Below the pieces are notes generated by a model. It saw only the letters and a program-made list of their open reading frames with translations. It made no database searches and had not been told where the DNA came from. From Clostridia bacterium (GTDB taxonomy: Bacteria > Bacillota > Clostridia > Saccharofermentanales > Saccharofermentanaceae), in contig JAEEWG010000001.1 in the NCBI GenBank assembly GCA_016287245.1, positions 248,001-312,000 on the forward strand: a stretch of 64,000 nt of DNA. The letters run 5' to 3'. This document shows positions 17,789 through 26,407 of the stretch, piece by piece. The position numbers and the translations under genes are program-made. Each line of letters starts with the position of its first letter. Position 1 is the first letter of the stretch.

Positions 17789-18727
17789 TTAGAACAGACG
17801 TTCATCGCCGGTCTTCTTCGCAATATAGTTAAATGTGAAGATTAAGATCATTGATACGAATGTCTTGAAGATACCTGCTGCGGTACCAAGCGAGAAGTTC
17901 GACATACCATAGTTCAAAACGTATATATCAATAGTCTGGGATACCGGCAGCAATACACCGAGACCAAGCAGATACTGAATTTCGAATCCGGCATTGATAA
18001 CATTACCGATGTTCATGATCAACAGGATGATGATCGTAGAACGGATACCCGGAAGGGTGATATTTTTGATCTTCTGCCATCTTCCCGCACCATCCATAGC
18101 AGCCGCTTCGTAAAGCGAAGGATCGATTGCTGTGATCGTAGCCAAATAGATGATCGCGTTCCAACCAGTCTCTTTCCAAACGTTGGAGATAGCAACGATC
18201 GGCCAGAAATACTTCGTTTCCATGAAGTAACTGATCGGTGTTTTGATGATATGCAAGTTGAGGAGCAACTCGTTGATCATACCCTTTGTAGCAAAAGCAT
18301 CACGGACGATACTGGTAACCACGATCCAGGAAAGGAAGTGTGGCAGATAGGAGATCGTCTGTACGATTTTCTTACCCAAAACGTTACGGACTTCACTTAA
18401 AAGAATAGCAAATCCGATTGCAGTAATAGTAGTAGCAACAAGGTTGATAATACCCATTGCGAGCGTGTTTCTTAAAACACGTAAGAATGTCTTATCCTCA
18501 AAGAGGAACTTAAACCATTTTAAGCCGACGAACTCAGAACCAAAGAGACCATCTCTTGGTTTATAGTTCTGGAATGCCATGATCCAGCCAAAAAGCGGGA
18601 GATAATAAAAGACAATTCCGTAGATTACATATAAGCCGGCTATGATGAGCAAGATGCTCTGACGCTTGATATCGGCTTTGGTTGTCTTACTCTTAAGAGC
18701 CGGTGCGTCTTTCTCTATAAGGCTCAT
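17789..18727 (-). CDS. ABC sugar permease, LplB/YteP-like
   Basis: A 312-residue permease subunit with six membrane helices after a short cytoplasmic N-terminus. The EAA loop is AMDGAGRWQKIKNITLPG near residue 208. WIMAFQNYKPRDGLFGSEFV near residue 48 is a signature of the LplB/YteP branch that imports complex oligosaccharides such as rhamnogalacturonan, xylan or arabinan fragments. GGAGG precedes the ATG. It follows the binding-protein gene and is separated from it by an mRNA hairpin. Confidence 0.95.
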   Translation of the reverse strand: MSLIEKDAPALKSKTTKADIKRQSILLIIAGLYVIYGIVFYYLPLFGWIMAFQNYKPRDGLFGSEFVGLKWFKFLFEDKTFLRVLRNTLAMGIINLVATTITAIGFAILLSEVRNVLGKKIVQTISYLPHFLSWIVVTSIVRDAFATKGMINELLLNLHIIKTPISYFMETKYFWPIVAISNVWKETGWNAIIYLATITAIDPSLYEAAAMDGAGRWQKIKNITLPGIRSTIIILLIMNIGNVINAGFEIQYLLGLGVLLPVSQTIDIYVLNYGMSNFSLGTAAGIFKTFVSMILIFTFNYIAKKTGDERLF

Positions 18728-18752
18728 GAATATGCCTCCTTAACCTAGTAAT

Positions 18753-18782
18753 GGCAACCACAGTTATACAACCGTGGTTGCC
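18753..18782 (-). other. Stem-loop between binding-protein and permease genes
   Basis: A perfect 9-bp stem GGCAACCAC/GTGGTTGCC with a 12-base loop and no T tract. Such structures often protect the upstream mRNA and keep binding-protein levels above permease levels. Confidence 0.6.
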
Positions 18783-18808
18783 ACCACAGATACTTACGTC
18801 ATGAAATA

Positions 18809-20473
18809 TTACTTACCGAGAGCTGCACGACGATCGAGTTCTTTCTGCATTTCTGCGAGGAAGAGTTCCGGCTTGCAGTCAGCATATGCCTTCTGATAAG
18901 CTGCCCAATCTGTTTCGAAGTCCTTAGAAGTAATTACCTTCGGGAGCCACTCATGCTTGCACTCACCCATTCTTACCCAAGAAGCACCATAATCTGTTGT
19001 GGAGTTCATGTCGTTGGAGTGAGAATACATCGGATACCAGAAACCGAGCTTTGTGATGTGCTCAGATCTGAGGAAGTCACCGTAAGAAGTATAGTTATAC
19101 TTCTCGAAAGCCTTCTTGAGCGGTTCGGAAAGTGTAGCGAAGAACTCAGACTCCTGATCCTCAGGCTTCATTGCGTTCTTGCCATCACGGTGAGTACCAC
19201 CCCACTGCGGGAGGTAGGAATAGTTACATACATGCTTTGCTCTGAAAGCATCGTTCTGCCAATTCTTTCTCATTTCTTCTGTTCTGTAGTACAGACCATC
19301 TTCGCCTACTTTGTAGTCAACGTCCTTGATACCCCAGAAACGGAGATCATGGATTTCCTGGTCGAGGCACTGGTTGAGGAACTTGAAAGCCTTGTCCGGA
19401 TCTTTGCACTTTGTTGTTACAGCAACACCGGAAGAAACGTTCGGTACGTCAGCGTAAGCGTGCCACTGATTCTTTGTCTGGCCTTTTTCAGCTACGAGGC
19501 CAAGAGGAACGTAGTTGTAACCGAGCTTATCGAAGCCCTTGTCGATGAATGTGTTGTTGATCTGAGAGAAGTCCCAGTTCTGGTCGCACATACCAAGAAC
19601 AGCACCGGAAGCCAGCTTAGCGATATATGTATCGTAGTCCATTGTAGCGAACTCCTGATCCATGATGCCAGCGTTGTAAACTTCGTTGAGCTTCTTGAAG
19701 TACATGTGAGCTGTAGGTGTTACGTTGTAGTCTTCGATCTTCGGATTGTCCGGATCGTCGAGATTTACGAGAACGGAACCATCGTTCGGATAACCATCGA
19801 GGAACTGCGGAGCGTTCTCAACGCAGAAGTATCTCCAGCCTTCGCAAAGAGCTGTGTAAGGAATAACGTCTACGCCGTCAGCATTCTTCGGATTAGCCTC
19901 AGCATACTTCTGGAGAAGATCAAAGTACTCGTCGAGAGTTTCGATAATCGGGTAGTTTGCCCACTCAAGAACACGAACCTGTACCCAGAAAGCCTCGTCG
20001 TTGTGTGTTCTGGATTTCGGCTCACCATAGGTCTTACCGAAAACGTTAGCCCAGTAGATGTGACCGTCAGCCTGACGGAAAAGCTCCCACTGCTTGTCGG
20101 AGAACATTTCCTTAAGGTTCTTGAACTCATCCTTCTTGAGATATTCATCCCAAGCAACGAGCATACCAGATTCAGCCAGCATCTTGGAACCGTTACCACC
20201 ATCGATAAGATCCGGAAGATCATTAGAAGCGATCATGGTACCAACTGCAGAAGCAACGTCCTGTGCTGTGTTCCAGGATTCCTTTACTCTTACACCTGTC
20301 TTCTTAGCGATTTCCTCCTGGATCTCGTTGCCTTCATTCAGCTCTTTACCAGCCATGAAAGCGATCATTGTCCAGTCAACAACGGAATCACTCTTCTTCT
20401 TTGCGCAACCTGCAAATGCCCCAACAGTCATCATGCAAGCCAAAGCAAGCGCAATAATCTTCTTTGATTTCAT
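18809..20473 (-). CDS. Extracellular oligosaccharide-binding lipoprotein (LplA-like)
   Basis: A 554-residue solute-binding protein. The signal MKSKKIIALALACMM ends in the lipobox AFAGC, so the mature protein is anchored outside by a lipid. The start at 20473 is chosen because GAAGGAGG lies 7 bases upstream; an in-frame ATG further upstream has no signal-like sequence. The mature part has the long two-lobed form of the LplA family. It leads the operon with two permeases, YesL and the esterase, and is a paralogue of the protein at 9225-11054. Ligand inferred from context: arabinan or arabinoxylan oligosaccharides. Confidence 0.94.
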   Translation of the reverse strand: MKSKKIIALALACMMTVGAFAGCAKKKSDSVVDWTMIAFMAGKELNEGNEIQEEIAKKTGVRVKESWNTAQDVASAVGTMIASNDLPDLIDGGNGSKMLAESGMLVAWDEYLKKDEFKNLKEMFSDKQWELFRQADGHIYWANVFGKTYGEPKSRTHNDEAFWVQVRVLEWANYPIIETLDEYFDLLQKYAEANPKNADGVDVIPYTALCEGWRYFCVENAPQFLDGYPNDGSVLVNLDDPDNPKIEDYNVTPTAHMYFKKLNEVYNAGIMDQEFATMDYDTYIAKLASGAVLGMCDQNWDFSQINNTFIDKGFDKLGYNYVPLGLVAEKGQTKNQWHAYADVPNVSSGVAVTTKCKDPDKAFKFLNQCLDQEIHDLRFWGIKDVDYKVGEDGLYYRTEEMRKNWQNDAFRAKHVCNYSYLPQWGGTHRDGKNAMKPEDQESEFFATLSEPLKKAFEKYNYTSYGDFLRSEHITKLGFWYPMYSHSNDMNSTTDYGASWVRMGECKHEWLPKVITSKDFETDWAAYQKAYADCKPELFLAEMQKELDRRAALGK

Positions 20474-20494
20474 TATGTAACCTCCTTCAAATTG

Positions 20495-20511
20495 AGTTGC
20501 TTGTTGCAACT
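20495..20511 (-). other. Small inverted repeat in the transporter leader
   Basis: AGTTGC/GCAACT with a 5-base spacer, between the promoter and ribosome site of the binding-protein gene. It could be an operator half-site pair or an mRNA hairpin; it does not match the catabolite (cre) consensus. Confidence 0.35.
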
Positions 20512-20523
20512 TATTCTTTTTTA

Positions 20524-20552
20524 ATTTTAGATTTCGATAGTATTTCAAACAA
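20524..20552 (-). promoter_or_regulatory. Promoter of the ABC transporter operon
   Basis: TTGTTT (20552-20547), a 17-base spacer and TAAAAT (20529-20524) on the minus strand, about 50 bases before the binding-protein start. The weak -35 would suit activation by the YesN-type regulator encoded next door. Confidence 0.55.
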
Positions 20553-20666
20553 CCCGAGAAACTCTTAATCAATTCATGAAAAAGTCTAGGTATCTTTCAC
20601 AATAAAAAGAAGGCGAAATCATGTTTAATTTATGCTATTTGTCTTGTTCTTTCAGAACTTATGCCA

Positions 20667-22259
20667 TTACCCCTCTGCATGTGTCTTTCTATACTTTGAC
20701 GGGGTACATCCCATGGTTTCAATAAACTTTCGGATGAAATAGTCGCAGTCGCGGTATCCGACATCGGCTGCTATCTGGTTGATCTTCTTGTCGGAAGCAA
20801 TAAGCTGTCTGGCAGCTTCGTTGATCCTGTAAGTTGTCAGGTAATCTTTGAAAGATTGCTTATACTTCTTCCGGAAGATCTGTCCCAGATAGGAACTGTT
20901 AATGAAATATTTCTCACCGAGGTTTCTAAGACTGATATTTTCCGCATAATGCTCACGTATATCCGATTCGATATAGGAAAGGATACCTCGGGAGACATTC
21001 TTTCTAAGACCATTTAAATAATCCGCATACTCGATCGCGAATCTTTCGACATGTTGGCGCGAGCCGCGCTTTATCGATTTTTCAAAGGACTGCTCCGAAA
21101 TATACTGGATAACTTCTTCCTGGTTGATATTATCATCCTGTTCCGAAGCAAGATGAATCAGCTGGAAAAGAAGATAATTAATGTTAAGGTCGATCACGTT
21201 GCTGGTCTGGCCGGAGATATCCATCTCCTCGTAAAGATCTGTCACCGCTTTCTTGATTGCTTCATCATTATTGGCCTGAATGGCACTGATAACTTCATCG
21301 AGACTGTTCTTGCAAAGCACGATGCCGCTCTGGCTGAACTGGATATCATCTTCGTATAAATAAAGGTTTTTCTGCATATGGAATCCCATGATACTACTGA
21401 TACGGATACAGGAACTGTAGGATTTGGAAAGTGAAGATACGTCCGGTACGGTCTTACCGCACATGATACGCACCGGCTTTGGAAATAGCACTTCAAGCTT
21501 TTTCAGAAACATCTCGAAGAATTCCCGCTCTGTCAGGTCTCTTCTCGTGGCCATGTTTTCACAATAAATGAAGCCGACATCGTAATTATCCTTGTCATAG
21601 GAAACATCAAAAATGAAATGGCTGGCATTTTCCTTAAGGATATCTTTGCAGGCTGAAAACATCTGTTTTTGCAAAATACGAAGATCATAATCGTCTTCGT
21701 CCTCGGATGCGGACTCGGTCATCATCTCGATATCGACAAAGCGGATACCGCCCGCCAGCTGCAAATGGTTCGTGACATAATCGATGTTCGTGTCGTCGAA
21801 CTTCCCTTTAATGATCGACATAAGATTCGTCGCCAGGAAAGCATCCTCCATATTTCTCTGGCTCAGACGATCCTTTTCTTTTTCCTTATTGAGATTGGCG
21901 ACCTTCCGAAGAAGCGACGTCAGATCATCTTTACTTACCGGTTTTAAGATATAGTCCATGCAGTTATTCCGGATGGCGCGCTGTACATAGGAAAAATCGT
22001 CATAGCCGGTAAGCAGGACAAATTTTGCATCCGAAAGATGCTGCCTTACTATCTCATCCAGAAGGTCCAGTCCGTTCATGACCGGCATCTTGATATCCGA
22101 GATGATCAGATCGATCTTATGATCGGCAAGATAGTCCAGTGCCTCTTTACCGTTGCTCATAAGGGCATCGATCTCAAATCCTTCACTGTTCCAATCGATC
22201 AAAAGCTGTAATCCCTGAAGAATATAAGGTTCATCGTCAACGATCATCACTTTTAACAT
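20667..22259 (-). CDS. yesN: YesN-type AraC family response regulator
   Basis: A 530-residue response regulator. The receiver domain (1-120) has the acidic pair DD at 8-9, the phosphoacceptor Asp in IISDIKMP near residue 56, Thr in LLTGYD and Lys in ILKPVSK. A middle region of about 300 residues has no clear domain, and the C-terminus (about 430-525) is an AraC-type double helix-turn-helix with YFINSSYLGQIFRKKYKQSF and VGYRDCDYFIRKF. It is encoded 15 bases after its partner kinase and probably activates the adjoining transporter operon in response to an extracellular sugar. Confidence 0.93.
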   Translation of the reverse strand: MLKVMIVDDEPYILQGLQLLIDWNSEGFEIDALMSNGKEALDYLADHKIDLIISDIKMPVMNGLDLLDEIVRQHLSDAKFVLLTGYDDFSYVQRAIRNNCMDYILKPVSKDDLTSLLRKVANLNKEKEKDRLSQRNMEDAFLATNLMSIIKGKFDDTNIDYVTNHLQLAGGIRFVDIEMMTESASEDEDDYDLRILQKQMFSACKDILKENASHFIFDVSYDKDNYDVGFIYCENMATRRDLTEREFFEMFLKKLEVLFPKPVRIMCGKTVPDVSSLSKSYSSCIRISSIMGFHMQKNLYLYEDDIQFSQSGIVLCKNSLDEVISAIQANNDEAIKKAVTDLYEEMDISGQTSNVIDLNINYLLFQLIHLASEQDDNINQEEVIQYISEQSFEKSIKRGSRQHVERFAIEYADYLNGLRKNVSRGILSYIESDIREHYAENISLRNLGEKYFINSSYLGQIFRKKYKQSFKDYLTTYRINEAARQLIASDKKINQIAADVGYRDCDYFIRKFIETMGCTPSKYRKTHAEG

Positions 22260-22274
22260 AAGCCACCCCCACTT

Positions 22275-24041
22275 TTATTTACTTTCCCGAAGTTTAGAAA
22301 ACGGGATCTTGATGAGCACACACATGCCAACGCCTACTTCACTGTCGATATTAAATGATACGTCTCCATCTGTATGAAGTTTCAATCGCAGGCAGGCATT
22401 TAAAATACCCACGTGCTTTTTACCTTTGATCATATCGATACTTACGGCATCGATACTGTTAAGAAGACTTCTTATCTCCTCCTCCGTCATTCCGCCACCG
22501 GTATCTTCGACCTCCATGCAAAGATGCTCATCATTCTTATAAACACGGACGAAGATCCATCCGGCTGAAGACTTTGACTCAATGCCATGTACGCAGGCAT
22601 TCTCGACGAACGTAACAAGCGTCAGCTTCGGGATCAGATAGCTTGCGCAGGAATCATCTACATCCACACTGAAGGACAGTCTGTCTCCGAAACGGTAGCT
22701 CTGCAGGTAAAGATATGCTTCGATCGATTCTGTTTCTTTCTTGATAGTGACGAGGTCATTTCCCCACTCTACATTCTGTCTGGTCATTACGGCCAGTTTC
22801 TCGACCATCTCCGCGGTCTCATCCTCACCTTTCAAGATACTGTGCATACGGATGCTTTCGAGTGAATTAAACATGAAGTGCGGATTGATCTGGCTCTGAA
22901 GCGCCAAAAGTTCTGCATTCTTTCTGGAAAGATCGTTCTCCTGCTCCTTGAGTTTATCCTTGTAAAGGGAGTTGATCAGTTCATTGTTGACCGAAACGAT
23001 CGCATTATAGTTCTTCATCAGCATGGAGATCTCATCGTTTCCCTCGATATGCGCGATAGGCTGGAATTTGTCCACCTGATCACCGTTAAATGCCGTATCT
23101 AGTTTCTTGATACGCGAGGCGAGTGATTTTTCAATCATCTTCATGATCAGGATCGGGAACACGAGTGTAAAGAACAACAGGAGAAGTATTATCCAGAGAT
23201 TTGATTGTATGATCGAATTGATCAGTAGTTCATCACTGAAAACATACACATCCAGATCCGTACCATAGGCGGTATAGACCTTATGGACTTCGAGCTTATG
23301 CTCCTTTTCGACCTTTTCGATATTGATGTTTTTCACCGCTTCACCGAAACGGGCAAATACGACATAGTCGCCGTTACAGACATACATCAGATACTTCGAG
23401 GAAAACCGAAGAAGCTGGGATCTGATCTCGGAGCTATTAATATCGATACGAAGGAGCTTATCGCATTTCGAGTCATATAGATGCATCTTCTTAACGTAAT
23501 AGAATTTCTGCTGACGATCGTTTAAAGGATCAATAGAATCATCGTAGTAGACCAGAAGGGCTTCTTCCCTGCCCGTTTCCTTAAAACGACGGTACCAGTC
23601 GCTGTCTACAGCTTTATACATGTGTTTAAAATACATACTGTCAGCGATGGTAGGATTATCAACATAGATTGCGACCTGGTCAGATCTTGCGGTGATCAGG
23701 GTACGAAAAAAGGATTTACTGACAAAGTCGTAGTACTTGATGAAGAAAGCACTCTTACTTTCATATTTTTCATCGAGGAAGTGGTTCAGTTCTTCATTGT
23801 CACAGATGGCTCGGGCAATTCGGGAGTTATAAACAACGGTACTCTCAATCGTGGATACATACTTGTTGGCGATGTTTTCCAGTTCAAACATGCGGTTGTT
23901 GTACTCCTGCTCATAGATGGACAGGAAAACGATCGCGTCCGTGATGATAAGAGGAATGATAACGCAGAAAACATACATAATAAGAAACTTATTATGCAGC
24001 TTCATGTTATTGAGAAGTTTGGTCAAAAACTTTCGGATCAA
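22275..24041 (-). CDS. yesM: YesM-type sensor histidine kinase
   Basis: A 588-residue membrane kinase: helix at about 18-40, a large extracellular sensor (40-275), a second helix (about 277-300), HAMP region, then the His_kinase domain with the phosphoacceptor motif NPHFMFNSLESI and an ATPase domain with ENACVHG, EDTGGGM and HVGILNACLRL. This is the LytS/YesM class. The start is TTG at 24041. Its T-G-A overlaps the stop of a three-codon ORF (ATG AAG CCT TGA, 24049-24038) that has its own AGAGG, which suggests start by re-initiation. Confidence 0.92.
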   Translation of the reverse strand: MIRKFLTKLLNNMKLHNKFLIMYVFCVIIPLIITDAIVFLSIYEQEYNNRMFELENIANKYVSTIESTVVYNSRIARAICDNEELNHFLDEKYESKSAFFIKYYDFVSKSFFRTLITARSDQVAIYVDNPTIADSMYFKHMYKAVDSDWYRRFKETGREEALLVYYDDSIDPLNDRQQKFYYVKKMHLYDSKCDKLLRIDINSSEIRSQLLRFSSKYLMYVCNGDYVVFARFGEAVKNINIEKVEKEHKLEVHKVYTAYGTDLDVYVFSDELLINSIIQSNLWIILLLLFFTLVFPILIMKMIEKSLASRIKKLDTAFNGDQVDKFQPIAHIEGNDEISMLMKNYNAIVSVNNELINSLYKDKLKEQENDLSRKNAELLALQSQINPHFMFNSLESIRMHSILKGEDETAEMVEKLAVMTRQNVEWGNDLVTIKKETESIEAYLYLQSYRFGDRLSFSVDVDDSCASYLIPKLTLVTFVENACVHGIESKSSAGWIFVRVYKNDEHLCMEVEDTGGGMTEEEIRSLLNSIDAVSIDMIKGKKHVGILNACLRLKLHTDGDVSFNIDSEVGVGMCVLIKIPFSKLRESK

Positions 24042-24084
24042 GGCTTCATTACGCTTCCTCTTATAATTCTTTATATTATAACAG

Positions 24085-24132
24085 AAAAGGACTGACCCCG
24101 CACCTTAGAAAAAGTTGCGGGGTCAGCCTTTT
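24085..24132 (-). terminator. Terminator after the arabinose isomerase-like gene
   Basis: An almost perfect 13-bp GC-rich stem (GGCTGACCCCGCA against TGCGGGGTCAGTCC) with a 12-13 base loop, followed by TTTTCTGTT on the minus strand. It separates the arabinose genes from yesMN. A TATAAT (24080-24075) follows directly and may start the yesMN transcript. Confidence 0.85.
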
Positions 24133-24180
24133 ACTTACATTCCATTATATGCAAAGCGATCTGCTCTGCGGTAAGAAGGA

Positions 24181-25662
24181 TCAGTTGAACGGATTCTCTG
24201 TCGGATAGAGAACGCCGGCCGGCTTATTGTAGCCGATTTTGCACGGGCAGATGCCGAGGAGCTTAAATGTCTCGAACATCAGTTTGCCGTAGTGACCGAA
24301 AGCAACTGCGCCGTGGTGCGGGAATCTGCCCTGGATGAGAACGTGACGATAGAATCTAGCCATTTCCGGAATAGCGAAGATAGCGATACCACCGAAAGAA
24401 CGTGTCTTAACATCGAGGATCTCACCTTCAGCGATGTAAGAAACGAGTTCTCCGTCGCTGTTGCACTGCAGACGATAGAATGTGATAGGAGAAGCAGCAA
24501 TGTCACCCTCAAGAGTACCACGTGTAAAATCCGGATCAGAACCAGCCGGTTCAAGGAGTCTGTGCTGGATGAGCTGATACTTGATGGCACGGTCGGAGCA
24601 CATCTTGCAGGAAGGTGTATTACCGCAGTGGAAGCCCATGAATGTGTCTGTAAGCTTGTAGTTCTTGAAACCAGCTCTATCCTCATCATAGATGTACTGC
24701 GGAACGGAGTTATTGATGTCAAGAAGAGTAATGGCGTCATTGCTGAGGCAGATACCGATATACTCGGAAAGTGCGCCGTAGATATCTACTTCGCAGGATA
24801 CCGGGATACCGCGGGAAGCCAGACGGCTGTTAACGTAGCAAGGCTCGAAACCGAACTGGGACGGGAATGCCGGCCAGCACTTATCAGCAAATGCAACATA
24901 CTTTCTAGCACCCTTATGAGCTTCTGCCCAGTCAAGCAGTGTAAGTTCGAACTGAGCCATACGAGCGCTCATCTCAGGATAGTACTTACCTTCACCCATT
25001 TCCTTAGCCATATCTTCGCATACAGCCGGGATACGCGGGTCATTCTCGTGCTCCTTGTAGGAAACGAGAAGGTCGAGCTCAGAGTTCTCTTCGATCTCAA
25101 CGCCTAACTCATAGAGGCCCTTGATCGGAGCGTTACAAGCGAAGAAGTCCTGCGGACGAGGTCCGAATGTGATGATCTTGAGATTCTTAACGCCGATGAC
25201 TGCACGAGCGATCGGTACGAAATCAGCGATCATAGCAGCGATATCTTCAGCTGTTCCGACAGGATATTCAGGAATATATCCGTCAAGATGTCTCATACCG
25301 AGGTTGTATGAGCAGTTGAGCATACCACAGTAAGCGTCACCACGGCCATTGACCATGTCTCCATCGCCTTCTGCTGCTGCCACGAACATGCAAGGACCAT
25401 CAAAATTCTTCGCGATCAGTGTTTCAGGTGTCTCAGGACCGAAGTTACCGAGGAAAACAACTAAAGCGTTGCACTCCGCCTTCTTTACATCTTCCACTGC
25501 CTTGAGCATATCGAGCTCATTCTCTACAGTGACCGGGCACTCATAAAGATCACCCTTATAAGCTGCTTTGATTGAAGATCTTCTCTTCTCAGAGAGAGCA
25601 ATCGGGAAACAGTCACGAGATACAGCAACGATACCTAATTTGATTTCTGGAATGTTGTTCAT
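24181..25662 (-). CDS. L-fucose/L-arabinose isomerase-fold protein, probable arabinose isomerase
   Basis: A 493-residue member of the L-fucose/L-arabinose isomerase superfamily. The N-terminal Rossmann-like domain (1-170) includes VVFLGNFGPETPE. A middle domain holds KCWPAFPSQFG and CEVDIYGALSEY (probable acidic metal ligands), and the C-terminal part has GFHCGNTPSCK. It is not a classic AraA or FucI, but the next genes encode L-ribulose-5-phosphate 4-epimerase and a FGGY kinase and there is no other isomerase in the locus. L-arabinose to L-ribulose isomerisation is therefore the best inference. GGAGG precedes the ATG. Confidence 0.78.
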   Translation of the reverse strand: MNNIPEIKLGIVAVSRDCFPIALSEKRRSSIKAAYKGDLYECPVTVENELDMLKAVEDVKKAECNALVVFLGNFGPETPETLIAKNFDGPCMFVAAAEGDGDMVNGRGDAYCGMLNCSYNLGMRHLDGYIPEYPVGTAEDIAAMIADFVPIARAVIGVKNLKIITFGPRPQDFFACNAPIKGLYELGVEIEENSELDLLVSYKEHENDPRIPAVCEDMAKEMGEGKYYPEMSARMAQFELTLLDWAEAHKGARKYVAFADKCWPAFPSQFGFEPCYVNSRLASRGIPVSCEVDIYGALSEYIGICLSNDAITLLDINNSVPQYIYDEDRAGFKNYKLTDTFMGFHCGNTPSCKMCSDRAIKYQLIQHRLLEPAGSDPDFTRGTLEGDIAASPITFYRLQCNSDGELVSYIAEGEILDVKTRSFGGIAIFAIPEMARFYRHVLIQGRFPHHGAVAFGHYGKLMFETFKLLGICPCKIGYNKPAGVLYPTENPFN

Positions 25663-25703
25663 GTCTTAAATCCTCCTTAATTGGTTATTCCATTATAGCA
25701 TTT

Positions 25704-26396
25704 TTATTGACCATAATAAGCATTTTTTCCATGTTTTCTGAAATAATGTTTGTCCTGAAGTTCAGAGGGTGCAGGAAGCACTTCGCGATTGATCAATTCA
25801 GTGCGGTAAGCCATCTTCGCGACCTCTTCAAGGACCACTGCATTGTGTACCGCCTCATGCGCATCTTTGCCCCAGGTGAAAGGTCCGTGGTTCTTGCAAA
25901 GAACGCCCGGAACCGCCTCATAGTCGAGGTTTTCCTTTTCAAAAGAATCAGCGATCAGGATACCTGTGTTCGTCTCATAATCCTGGTCGATCTCCTCTTT
26001 TGTCAGGCAGCGTACACACGGGATCGCACCATAATAGTAATCCGCGTGAGTGGTGCCGTAACATGGAATACTTCTTCCACTCTGCGCCCAGGATGTAGCA
26101 TAGGACGAGTGCGTGTGAACGACACCTCCGATGTTCGGAAATCTCTTGTAAAGAATGAGATGTGTCGGCGTGTCGGAAGAAGGCTTATACTTACCTTCCA
26201 CATGGTTTCCCTCAAGATCCATAACGACCATATCCTCTGCCGTCATCGTCTCATACGGTACACCGCTCGGCTTGATTACGAAAAGTCCGGACTCTCTGTC
26301 GATGGCACTTACATTTCCCCAGGTGAAAGTGACAAGTCCGTATTTCGGAAGAAGCATATTCGCTTCAAATACCTGCTGTTTTAATTCTTCTAACAT
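25704..26396 (-). CDS. araD: L-ribulose-5-phosphate 4-epimerase
   Basis: A 230-residue class II aldolase-fold enzyme that converts L-ribulose 5-phosphate to D-xylulose 5-phosphate. TWGNVSAID binds phosphate, KPSGVPY follows, [11 protein letters not shown] and [10 protein letters not shown] supply the zinc histidines, and [10 protein letters not shown] holds a conserved third-His region. I chose the ATG at 26396 because [13 protein letters not shown] lines up with the N-terminus of known AraD proteins and AGGA lies 8 bases upstream. A GTG at 26411 overlapping the kinase stop would add 5 residues. Confidence 0.95.
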   Translation of the reverse strand: MLEELKQQVFEANMLLPKYGLVTFTWGNVSAIDRESGLFVIKPSGVPYETMTAEDMVVMDLEGNHVEGKYKPSSDTPTHLILYKRFPNIGGVVHTHSSYATSWAQSGRSIPCYGTTHADYYYGAIPCVRCLTKEEIDQDYETNTGILIADSFEKENLDYEAVPGVLCKNHGPFTWGKDAHEAVHNAVVLEEVAKMAYRTELINREVLPAPSELQDKHYFRKHGKNAYYGQ

Positions 26397-26407
26397 ATCC
26401 TCTATCC

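Noticed and set aside
18953..20467. 504-codon open frame on the plus strand opposite the binding-lipoprotein gene
   Set aside because: It is the antisense of a clear lipoprotein gene, has no recognisable domains, and its composition follows from the codon pattern of the opposite strand.
20474..20572. Longer N-terminus for the oligosaccharide-binding lipoprotein
   Set aside because: The added 33 residues are not signal-like and include the promoter-proximal leader and the ribosome site itself.
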